NCBI GenBank assembly: GCA_014338405.1
Contig: JTDE01000997.1
Span: 43,517-107,516, forward strand
Origin: Paragonimus skrjabini miyazakii
Taxonomy: Eukaryota > Platyhelminthes > Trematoda > Plagiorchiida > Troglotrematidae
Reading direction: 5' to 3'
DNA: 64,000 bases
Below, piece after piece: positions 48,931 through 60,300 of the stretch. A program made the position numbers and the translations under genes. Each line of letters opens with the position of its first letter. Within the stretch, counting starts at the first letter, position 1. The notes beneath the pieces are model-generated. The model ran no database searches, was not told where the DNA came from, and was given only the letters and a program-made list of their open reading frames with translations.

Positions 48931-51900
48931 ATTGGTGTTTTATTTATATCATTCAGTTCTTCGAGTACTCATTGATGAACCAATGCACAATCTTACGGGT
49001 TCTATTTGGTCAGTTCAAATAGGGACTAAATAGGTTAGAAAATGTCAACCTGAAAGGGTATAACAAAAGGTATTGGCATCATAAATGAAAATCTTCTAAA
49101 GATAGCCCATGAATTATGGGTTAAATATAAGATGTTTGAAGTAGAGCTTTCAGTCTGGCTATCCCTTGGTTAGTTACTCTGTGAAATGAATAAAATGGCA
49201 GATTACTTCTTGATTCACGCATTATGTGACGCGTACATTGATGTTTGAATTATCCAAAGCTTAGAAGTGATGGGTTAGGTTTTGAACGGTGCAAAGCAAG
49301 TAAGCTCATAAACTGGTTTCAAAGCCCTAGGGAACCCGACAGCTTGTTGGTCACAAAACACCAAGTTGTCATGAGCTAATTAACAGCATACGTTTATTGG
49401 AAGAATAGGAGATCGTTTCGAAGAGGGGGGCACACAACGTTGTCGTGCGTGTTTATCTGTCTAGATCTGCACACTTTATTGTCAGCCTCCTGGTCGCATG
49501 CCGACTGACATGACTGATACTAAGTTAGGCTGATGGTTGCTGTCCGACGGACAGGTCTGATCGCGTAAACAAAATACAGTGCTTTCTGCTGCTGTGTATT
49601 ACAATCTGTACAGTGGCGGCAGGAATGCGATTTGCAGAACCCAGTACTTACGCACTGCATTCATCGAGAAGCTGTAAGAATACCTCGAAATAGTTGGATC
49701 GCTAGCTCACTGTATTGAACGACCAAACTGTTTTGATGCTGCCAGTGGGTTGCTAAATATTCAGTTGCCGTGGCATAATAGGTACCGAACTTGAGGACGG
49801 TTGAGTATCCGTCGTCACCTGGGTCGATTTCATCTTCAAGGCAAATCATCTGAGGCTCAACGAGTTTAGCTACAGCACATTACTGACACCCCACACTTAC
49901 GGTTAACCATTGTCTTATCCACAACCGATCATGCTGCTGGTTCATCATCCGTGCGTAAGTTTATACGTGAACGGTGAATCACACTCCGACCTCATGCAAA
50001 CTACACCCAGTCTAATGACGGGAGGAGTGTTGTGGCGAAAATGGTCCTATTGTGCATGCCTATCTTTCTGGCTCCATAAACATGTGTAGCTGCCTCACTA
50101 CCACCTGCGACTGGCCACAGACTAATATGAACCCTGCCACCTGAGACCTACGCTTGCTACTGATCAGACTGACCTGGCTACATGTATAAAACATTGCCTT
50201 TGGTTCTTATATTTTGCTATTATTACAGGGAGTTGTGTCCAGCTGGGTAAAGCACCGTAACAGATAGGTGCTATCGGACGGCCTAAGCAAGTCGATGGAG
50301 TAAAGGTCAGGTTTTCAAAGCATCATAAGCTTGTGCGGGACATGTGCATAGGGTGCAAGCTATAGCAGCAGTCTTCAATCAAGCAAGTTTCAAACGCTTC
50401 GACTGAAAATGCACTGAAGGGCAGTTTGAAAGGGGGCATCAGACAACAGTTAATTAGTACAGCAGTGACAGGAGTGGTAACAAGGTTGATACTTACTTTT
50501 GGACGAATATGAAACCTTAAATCTTTTGTAAAATATCATTCATCAGTGCGGGGTTTCTAGATTGTGTTTGTGACTGTAGTGAATTCCGTGTGAAAACTTT
50601 GTAGCCAGGACCTATGGTGTATAGGCCACTATCGATGAAACTTGGCCAATTTAGATCAAACTGATCCTACACTTACTGACTACATTGAGAGGTTCGACAG
50701 TAAGGAAAATTATACCTGTCTAGTAGCTTTCAGCCAAGGTGTCTCACAACAGTAAAATTGGCGAACAGCTGACAGTTGTTATCAATTGAATTATTAAACC
50801 AAAGAATGTTTAGTCTCACGAAGTGCAGACCATCTGATCGTACTTCCATTAAATGCCGTAGTTTCCGAGTGTACCGAACACGTTATGGGACAAGTGTTAA
50901 GAACAGTAAGAGAAAAGTTGTTAACCAAAATTTAAAGACAAATTATACCATGGAAACGAAAGATACACTTACTCGATCATTATTCGACCATCCTGGTTGA
51001 ATGACTGGTTGCAAACTCAACTGGGATACTTCCATAGCGGTGCAACCCGCTCGTCGACGGTAAACAACAGAATACTAGTGAGCCTGGACTTTCACCTAGA
51101 TTTGGCCACAATTAGTAAATTGGAGAATGTGAATTGTTATAGGTTAACGGCAAAAGAGCTGTCGTGAATGGCTTAGTGAGGGTAACACGACGTAACGGTG
51201 ACGGTGGGCACACATGTACAGACAGGATCGAGGGTGGAGATTACGGCTCGTGTCTTGCAAACGAACCAACAGGCTCGCACGCACACACAGAGACAAGCGC
51301 ACACACGCATCCACACATACTTAAACGCACGTACGTACATCGTAAGCACAGTGAGAACGCGCGCACATGTGCATACGAACAGAATGGGGACTTCCTGAAC
51401 AAACTCCTGCTTGACCAGTTCGGATGCTGGTTTAGAGTTCAGGCGGAAAAGAAGGTACAATAGACCGGTTTTGCGCCAGTTCGATTTGACGACGAGGACG
51501 GAAGATGTGGAGAGCTGATAGGACGAGTCGTGTTCGAGGCAGTCCAACTGCGTGGCGGAATTAGGTGGTCGGATGTGACGGCGGGGGTAGTCTTCGGCGG
51601 TCATCGCGTACAGACTGAGGGTGTGCAACCAAAACACATCCACAAACACATTTTGATTGGTTCGCTAATGTGCATGCGCATCGACTAGTGTTGACGAAAG
51701 GGTAGAATTTTCGTACCACACCTGCCAGGCAGGCTAGATACCAGGCGAACGGAGCAGATGATCAGGACTCGTAGCAAAACTATCCGATACACAACAGCAA
51801 CGGAATTGATCTTTCATCACCTGTGGTTGACTAAAGTATGTAAAATTTGTTTGCTGACAATGCAGTCTGATTAAATGAGAGCTTGGTAGTCATTAACATG

Positions 51901-54369
51901 TAAGTGATTGGAGACACTCATCTACTTAAAATAAGGGACAACTGGCAGTTGACCAGTCGAAAATTGAGCAAACTAGCGACCGTACTTATTTATCGACACA
52001 CTTAAAAATTTAACTACTAACTTCGTCGGAGTCGAGGGAAACTACATTTGCGTGCGTGTAAACAGAAGGCAAAAGGAGTAATTATGGAAGGCAGCCAAAA
52101 TTGAGAAACTTTTCTGAAAGTCAACTTACTTCTTCGTTTACCTGTATTTTGATACATATATACACTTTAAACACAAGGTCAAGTTAAATGGAATATAGAC
52201 TGATTTCAGTTGCGGGGCCCTCTATAACTCACAAACAGCTGGTCCTGGTGAAGGCTACTGAGGCGGCGGACAGCAGTTTTGGTCTTGTCAGGGTTAGCAG
52301 TAATTCACGCATTGGGAGGTTGAATCCAAAACCCCTGACTGAATATCAAGATGCGAAACCACCACAGATTAGTAGTCCAGACACTCATCCACTAGAATAC
52401 AAGGTCACGGCCACCGAGGCTTCAGCAATGTTATCGTTCAAATGGATGGTAGAAGTAGTAACTATAGTTGATGGTTTAAATATTCAACCTCCACGCTAGC
52501 ACCTTACGCACTGGTGTTGTCGCCTCGTTTGCCGTTAAACACGTGCAACCCAAATGCGATGGGGAACGGTACACTCAAGGGTAAGTGAACTACTTTTCGT
52601 TTTCTCTTGAGCTGAAATCGATCAACTTCTCGTGGTTACTATAAACAGCGTTTTACGCAAACCCGTATAATCTCTTTACACAGCTGTGATTAATGCTTGT
52701 TATTTGGCAGGTCATCCACAAACTGCCGGCAGAGTTTGGCCTATGAGGAGGATGTGCAACAGCCGAGGAAACTTGCTGTGTAACTCGTCCGGAATTACTT
52801 GTCGTTGACTATCAATCCAATGACAAGCAAATAAAACAGAATTGTCTGTCATATGAAACGTCTTTAATCTTTAGTTACTTTCCACAACTTCATCTTCCGA
52901 GTTTTGTCTGTATGTACCGAAACTCCGTAAGTAAGTAAGGGTAAACCAAAATAACATTTCGCAGCAAATGAATGAAACTACTCATAAGTACGCTTAGACT
53001 ACATTTTCTGTGACCACTTCCTCAGTATAGATCCACCGTACTAGTCCGTAACAGTCTTCCATAATAGTCCAATGAGTTTTGTCTAATCGACATTTTCTTC
53101 ATACAATAAATATAATCTAGAATGTATCCGACAATATACAATAGATGACAGACCGGATTCTGCGTTTTTTGCTTGCGTTTGACCCTTGGTAAATGAACGA
53201 CTCAGAATTTTGAGCTACATTCTTCAGTGGCGTGAAAACTCTCCAATTTTGTTGGCAAATTATTTGCAAGGGACCTAGAAAGCCGGGAAAACCTTGTTAC
53301 TCGCATTTTCGACTATTCATTGTAGTAGGGAGTTTAGTTTGTTCCTAATTTACGCTTCGTTTTTTCACTGTTAGTCAATATCTACATTTCTTTTCACAGC
53401 ATTCAAATTTGTGTAGTGTCAATACCAGGATTGTGAGCAATATGCATTATGGATACATATTATTGAGTCAGTGTTACTAATTGAACTTGTTTTTCATAGA
53501 CAAGGATGAATCTCTACCCTATTGTAAACAACCTGCTAGCATTTACAGAGTCATAAACGGTTGTCCATTTACTGAAAATTTATTTTCCAGGACAATAACT
53601 AGGTAACGGTGGCTGAGTGTCTGGGTTTCAAGATAGGCAGACAATGACGGGCACAACTGATCTATATTACAACAAACGTAGGCTGACGACTGGAAATCAT
53701 ATTAAGACATTCAAACGACATCCAGTTTAAAGCAAAAATGCACCAAGCCACAGTGTCCTCCTAATAATTAACATCCTCCTAGGAGTTAAAAAGCGTTTCT
53801 TCGATGGATATAGTACTTCTTGAGGCAGCGTTCTGATAATGTGAAATACGGTCAAATCGAGTATGATACAGCAATCAAGAAAACATTACTTCATTGGAAC
53901 CCCCAAAATAAGCGCACTGATGCCCAATACTAAGGTTCCTCTATGACCGTTTTTAGTACCCTAAAGTCGTATGGATCTGTTAAATGCATGATCCTCGATT
54001 GCAGCTTGTTGCGGCCATTATGTAATCAGCGTGTGATTATGAAGAATACCACCTAAAAATAAACAGAAATATTATCCTCGCAGGGTTAAGACAAAAGATA
54101 GAAAACAAACTGCAAACAATTCAGCGTTACGTTACTCAGTACGTGCTTCGGTGCAGCTCTAGACGGAGACCAAATAACGATCATTCAAACCAAAAACTAT
54201 TACCAAACATGGCATTATAATTTGTGTCTAACCTGAACTCAGGACCAAGTGAAGAACAGTAATATTGAGAACGGAATATATTATGTAGTTGTTTGTTGTT
54301 TTTGGGGGTTTTAGACATTCAGTCAATCGTTGTTTATTTATTCCTATGTTTCGGTGGAGTAGAGTTTGG
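48931..54369. other. no supportable gene; GC- and CA-rich block at 51.2-51.65 kb
   Basis: Between 51230 and 51400 lies an imperfect CA-rich tract, followed by GC-richer sequence to 51650. The 158-codon minus-strand frame (51173-51649) is the longest unsupported one in the window. It follows this composition and has no domain. The 103-codon frame at 52188-52499 also shows nothing recognisable. Confidence 0.4.
51270..51345. repeat. imperfect CA-rich tract
   Basis: Interrupted (CA)n and (CG/TA) alternation; degenerate microsatellite. Confidence 0.75.
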
Positions 54370-54600
54370 TTCATGTTGCCATAATGTCTCCATGAGAGTG
54401 TGACCGGTGTTCCGGTCCCGCCCGTGTCAAGGATATGCACTACTGACGAGCTCTAACATGAGGGAAACTCGGGTCTGGTATTTCTTTTCACAGAGGGCTA
54501 ACTGAAGAGTCTATGGCAATATGACAGTTGCGGGTAATTGTGAGTGATATTCAACTAATATAAAGCCAGGATCCCCCACTACTCACTAGCAGTGTCACTT
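54370..54600 (+). repeat. hammerhead-bearing SINE-like repeat (family B), copy with intact core residues
   Basis: Plus strand: the end of the head (tctccatgagagtgtgaccgg), the B-box-like block (GTTCCGGTCCC), the hammerhead at 54437-54481, and the tail to about 54590, ending cccccactactcactag, which I take as the 3' end of the unit. Confidence 0.8.
54437..54481 (+). ncRNA. hammerhead ribozyme, all core residues conserved
   Basis: CTGACGA, GAAA and the GTC cleavage triplet are all present. Stem III is ACTCGGGT, and the cut would fall after C54475. Stem I (GCACTA with TGGTAT) pairs with wobbles and one mismatch. Stem II (GCTCT/TGAGG) has lost the core-closing G-C pair, so activity may be low. 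This is the best core in the window. Confidence 0.8.
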
Positions 54601-55795
54601 GTCATTAATTGCAGTTGATTATATTTTAAAACGCAATCCCTGATATCCTACTGATGCTTCTATTTTCAGGAGATCATGTGTAGAGAGCGGTGTTCATGTC
54701 CCAGTGATCAACAGGTGGCCACCAATTTGGTGTGCTAGAAGACAAAGTTACTGCTAGGTGTGGGCAAGGTTTCATTTTCCCAAAGCAGTGGTTGAAGATT
54801 ACCTATGAGCCGTTTTTTGTGAATTTGTATCTGCCCTAAGGCCAATGTTGAGTCATGTATGTAGTGACTTCTGTATATTTTCTTCCTTGTGGACTACGAT
54901 CCAGTTTCAAACTGCGTAAGCTCTTCCTCTACGGATCTCGAAGGTCAGTTTTTTCAGTGGAAATATGTAGTGCAGAAGATTCCGTGCTTCCTAAAAGTGG
55001 TTCGTGGGCGAGAATTTTCTTTTACTGTAGATTATTTCTTACGGGAGCATCGTATCACAATCTATTGCAAAGATCACGTGCCAAACTAGTTGTACAGACC
55101 CGGCGCTGCCCTGTTTGCGTTTAAACATAGAAGTACACCAGAGTGAAATAAAATTAGTGTGTACTGCAGCATCAAATGTGATATAGTGTGGGAAATGTAC
55201 GATATTGTTGCAATTCTCGAATCCATTATAGGTGACGAATTGACATATCGATTAAAGTTGTGTTCTCTACGGAGGGCAGATACGATTAATGTGATCATTG
55301 ATGGGAGTTGAGGGGTCCATCAAAATGTGTGTAATCAGTAAGGAGCTTCAAGGAATCAGGCTGAAGTAGTCTACATAACCAGAGTGGTCCCTGATCAGTG
55401 AGTTCATGTCGGGGAAGACAACTTGGTTTCTTTCGTAAAAAGGAAGTCGTTTTCCATTTGAAAGAAACTTTTCTATCCAGTTTTTATGGAAGGAAGACTA
55501 TCCGAAAAGCTGACACGACTATACCCAAACTTCAGTATGGTTGACTGCTCGAGATGTCCAAGGGATATCCGAACTAGTGACCGCATTAATGTAAAACGTC
55601 AGATAACTAAGGTGAACAGAATCAAAGTCTACAACCTAAATTCAGGGTTCTCTGTTGAATTTTTCGTACAGAATGCAACGTATAATCAGTGTGTTGTAAA
55701 GTGACATCGTTTCATTTGACCAGCGCCTTAATTAAGGCCTATTTTTGACATGTCTATTGTTTTATCTTAAAAGAGTTCCAGTTTTAAAAACCTGG
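54601..55795. other. non-coding or undetermined
   Basis: A plus-strand frame after a strong acceptor (GGTCAGTTTTTTCAG, ending at 54954) reads WKYVVQKIPCFLKVVRGREF and ends CKDHVPN and a stop at 55089. A second frame lies at 55486-55704. Both are short, beta-strand-like and unassigned. Confidence 0.3.
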
Positions 55796-55875
55796 AGCTA
55801 GGCTGTATTCGAACCGTCGACAGAAGCAGCGTGTCTAAACGTGGCAACACTTTCTACCAGCAGGGCTACGAAGCC
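55796..55875 (-). repeat. tRNA-derived SINE (family A), copy 4
   Basis: Minus strand: GTGGCTTCGTAGC start, A box TAGCCCTGCTGGTAGAA, B box GGTTCGAATAC. The acceptor 3' half is decayed. Confidence 0.7.
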
Positions 55876-55937
55876 ACGCAAGAAACTCGAGGTATACAAA
55901 TGTGCAATTTTTGAGCTCTTGACATAACATTGTACAT

Positions 55938-56025
55938 GAACTGATAGAACGCTTGCGGTGCTTGAATATATTGTTTCTATTGCCAGTTCCAGTCCAGTTA
56001 AAACACAAATTTTTCAAAATTGGAA
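55938..56025 (+). repeat. tRNA-derived SINE (family A), copy 5, diverged
   Basis: Plus strand: aactgatagaacgcttgc, then ttgtttctattgccagttcc (decayed B box), then a tail ttcaaaattggaac. It faces the opposite way to copy 4, 60 nt away. Confidence 0.6.
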
Positions 56026-57236
56026 CTTTTCAAATAAAAAATTAGCGATACTTATTGTTTTTGGGTACTTAGTCTTGTCCTAACATTTCAAGTGGACAAT
56101 GTTCGTGGTAGCCCTCCAAAGCAAGCAGAAGCACTTTCAGATTCTTATCTAATGTTGACGCGCAACTAGTGTTTGAGCAACTGTATGTTCCTCGTTTTGC
56201 TAACACAAGACACCCCTTCTAATCTCCTTTTACAAATGGCTTAAGGACCAGTTGCTTCTTCTGTTTGAGTTGCAAGCTGTTTCAGATTGTTCACGATTGT
56301 ACTCCATCTTGTGCTGTAAGTTCCGTTTGGATTAAAATGTCTTTCATGTTAATTTTTCGTGATATGTTTGGACAGTTCTCGTACGATATACTATGGTTAA
56401 CTAAGTTTTTTTAATTTCTACATTGGTCTATGGGGGGTCGAATTCAGTAGCTGAACAATTTTGATCGATACCCACTCTTACCGGTCATTCTGAACAGTGG
56501 AGAATTTAAACGTCAAACTCACTTAAATCGAATTACACGAAATACGTCCGGCAATTGCGGCAGGCGACTAAACAAAAACGTGTGTATTGTCACGTTTTTA
56601 CAATGACCATGTTCGTGGAGCATATAATGACGACTATGACTGTTTCCATCCGTCTTGTTATTTATATAATGCGGAGAAACACAAGGAAAAATAGTACCAA
56701 ACTATTCCTAAAACACACAAACCCGCCTAGAGACATACTAACTCAATATCGGTCAATGTTAAGTACTTCATAGATAACACCGGAAAACTTACACAAAAGA
56801 CTACGTTACTTTTCAGTAGCTGTCATACAAATATTGACCAGAATAAAATAATCTGTCCATCATCAGCGCATGTCTTTTGCAAAATGAAAAGTTACTTGTG
56901 AGACACTAGGCAAAACCTGCGTATGGTAAACAACCTATACCAACAAAAATTTTCATTGCATACCAAAGGTGTATGGCATTTCATTTTACTGTACAAAATA
57001 AGAAAACTAGTATGCACGATCCGTCATGTTGCAGAGAGAGAGAGAGAGAGTTGATGAATAATAAATTATGCGGTCAATTAGTTCTATAACATTCTGATGT
57101 TCTATGTTTAAAAGACAAGTTGAACATGTTAGTTCATACTGAAAAAATTGGCTTTACTATACGGATTATGTCGTTTTCACCGTAAGATTTCGTATGTCCC
57201 CAATTTATGTTTCCATGTCGCAATAGTAACTTTAGT
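56026..57236. other. non-coding stretch
   Basis: AT-rich; a (GA)9 microsatellite at 57033-57050. No exon supported. Confidence 0.45.
57033..57050 (+). repeat. (AG)9 microsatellite
   Basis: Nine perfect AG units. Confidence 0.95.
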
Positions 57237-57330
57237 TGTTTCTTTTCGAAGGAGGTTAAGTGGATAATCTGTCTGCATGCAGAGGCTACGAACAAATGTG
57301 AATGGTTTTCAACTAATCAGTTACTTAGGA
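57237..57330 (+). repeat. family B tail fragment
   Basis: ttcttttcgaaggaggttaa through ggttttcaactaatcag matches the tail that follows the hammerhead elsewhere. The ribozyme itself is missing. Confidence 0.6.
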
Positions 57331-60300
57331 CATATAATGCCGTTTCTATGGTATTTCTGTACAGTGTTCTAAGATGACGTAAGCTCATTGTGGGTATAGA
57401 GTAGGATCGAACAGTTCGTGCTGGACTCCCAACACTGTGTGAGGGCCTATGGTGACAGACCTACCAAACAAGGTGGGTTACGGAACGTCAGTGAACCACT
57501 GTGACCTTCTGATCACCATGGAAAATGTGAACCAGACAGAGCATACATCAACCGTTGGCATACATGGGTACGCCCCATTAGTGTACATTGATAGTTTGCT
57601 GACCCAGCTTACTAGGGAGTTTTGTTAGTATAAGTCCTCGCACGCTGTTGGAACTTCAGTGTACTGTCCCACCCTTTCACTACACCAGAACTACTCACTT
57701 AGGTTTGACCACTCTATAAAGCAATAACACAGAACACACACCGAGACCTCCAAGCCTAACGTGAAGACACAAGAGTGTGTTATCGGTACACGTGAAGATG
57801 CTATCATGACTAATTTGATTGGAAAAGATACAGAGAGGGGCATACTTACCAAGAAGTTTCTGTCTCACTTAGTTTTTAAACAAAACTGCTACCTAATCCG
57901 ACTCATTCGCAATTATTCGACAAACGCATCGATCGTATCAAACAACTAATTAAATTCTGACGGAGTCCAGTGCTTTCCTGGAAGAAACTCTCATGAATAA
58001 AATTCCATCCAAGAGATCACTCTTAAGAGGAGCGAATTTATTTTTCACAAACAACTGTTTCAGTATCATAAATAAAATAGTACTTTGGGATTGAAATGGG
58101 TCAGTATTGTTCCCAAGAAGAGACATTGCAGCGACTTTGCTGAAGAAAGACCAACCTGTTTATGCATTTGTCACAAAAATGCTTACTAAATTATTTAAAG
58201 TCGTTTGCGTGGGCGATGACGTTCAGTGAGTGAAGAGGTTGAGAATTTGGGTACCCGGAGGTGTTGCCTCGAGTGGTATAGTTGAAACATTAATCAAGCG
58301 GTCAATTGATTGGAAGATGAAAATAAAAGAGCCAAGATTAACTAACGTTTTGGAACTTCCGGAAACAGCAACCAACGGAAAAACAGTCTACAAGCTATTG
58401 GTCTATTACTCAGATTATCATTCTTAATTTGATCGTGAACCCAGATAAAGTAGTGACTACAATATTGCTCTATTAAGCGAGAGTTCCTCGGTTCGGACTA
58501 TCGTTAACTGGTTCCCGTTTAGCCATACGCAACTTGATGGAATCAACTTTTGTGTGTAAGCATACATATGCACGGTGTCAAACCCCAGATGATATAGCAC
58601 CGAAATGTTTGTTTAAAAACAGGATTCAAAAGCACCAGACCACGTGAAGTGTTGCCCGGCAAATTTCAGTATATCTACTCAGGCGTTTATACAATAGAAT
58701 CAACTAAGCTTAGTGAAAGCCCAATATAGGACCAGACGCATGCGATTGTCAATCATTTACGGTTGATCCGAACGTCACCATTGTAAAAGGCAGTAATTGA
58801 GGACCACTTGATAGCATGCCTCTAGTTGTTGCATCGGAAGGTAATACAAATGTGTCACAGACGTATTTCTATGTCAGCGGTTCTCACATATTAACGCTGC
58901 CCTACTTGGTTTGTTACAGCCACGCCAACTAGGCTCCACAAGTTCGAAATTATTTTGACCAGAGGAGCTAGTACGATCCTCAGAAGTTGGTTTTTGTTTG
59001 GCAGAAGAGCTGCGCACCAACCCTGCCGCATGATGTTGGCCCAGTGTACGAACCGACAGCTTAGAAATTGACGACTATTACCTACTACTCGTACAACTAT
59101 CGATGGGCAAAAAATTGCGTCATCAAAGGTTGGAGGAATATGATCTGATAACAATAAATAACAATAAATATTCTGATGACAGTTATATTATGGAACCCTG
59201 CCACATGACAGCAGTCACTGTTTATCCATAATGTGAAACGGTCAGTCTTCGAACCACAAACAACGTGCATGTCTTCAGTAATAAGTTTCGGCAGGGTCCG
59301 TTTTCATAATGATCGCGATTTGTTGAGAAAATCGGATTGCTCGTCATGGCGTTTCAAGTTTCAAACGAGTACTACTGTTTCACTTCTAAATATAGTTATT
59401 TTGGTTGAAGTCGAAATGACGAGAGTTTTTAGAAGCTGCTTTAAGAGCCGCTTCCAAGGGTTATCTGAAAGGATTGTATAACATATATCAACCACTTACA
59501 ATAAACCCACAGCTGGACACATCACGGGAACTGGCGTGGTGTCCCTAGCCACTCCCACTATTCTCAGATCTGGGTGACTGAACGACCGGATGCGATCAGC
59601 GCTACTGTCAACTCGAGTGGACAATTGGCCAGGTCGATGACTCGAGCCACCTGGACCGAAAAGCTAATAAGAGGCTTTCCGGGTGGCAGCCACCCTAGTG
59701 ATTTACCCCCAAACTGAAGAGTTCGCGCATTCCAAATGCGGGTTACCGATCCATCCAGAACTGATCACAGCTGATAAGTGCATGCATGGCCGGATCACCT
59801 GGACCATTTTGGTCTGCGCGCACACAAACACAAGCATTCGGGCAGGCTGAGTCTACTCGTCACACTTCTTTCCACGCAATGAAATCCTAATCTCGTGTGC
59901 AACATCTGACTTTCCCTACCCGATGCTACCCGTATGTGAGACCACACAGGTGCACTGGTCAGTGGACGTCACACATTCAGTGGAAATGGCGTGGTTGGGC
60001 TTGTTTTATTTTGTATTGGGATTCATCTGATCCACTGTGAGTAGGCAAACGTTGTCATCATCGTTAATCGGAAATGACAAAAGAACTTAGGTTCATCCGA
60101 ACTTAGTTAGTTTGTTTCTTTTACTAATGAACGGGCTGACACACCAAACACGATACACGTGGGCTGAAAATTGAGTGTCCATTACTTCTGTCCGCAATCT
60201 TCGAACCAGTAGCTTAATGTTATGGATGTCAATAATAGCCTTATAACTAATTACCGTTGCACCATTCTCCTCAGGGTATTTTTTATCACTCAAGTGACCC

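Noticed and set aside
51173..51649. 158-codon minus-strand open frame
   Set aside because: Explained by low stop density in a GC- and CA-rich tract; starts at no good site and has no domain.
54889..55089. Frame recalling the galectin segment GxxFxxxV...Y
   Set aside because: Short, chance length, lacks HFNPR and WGxE residues, and no partner exon fits. A similar pattern arises in several unrelated frames here.
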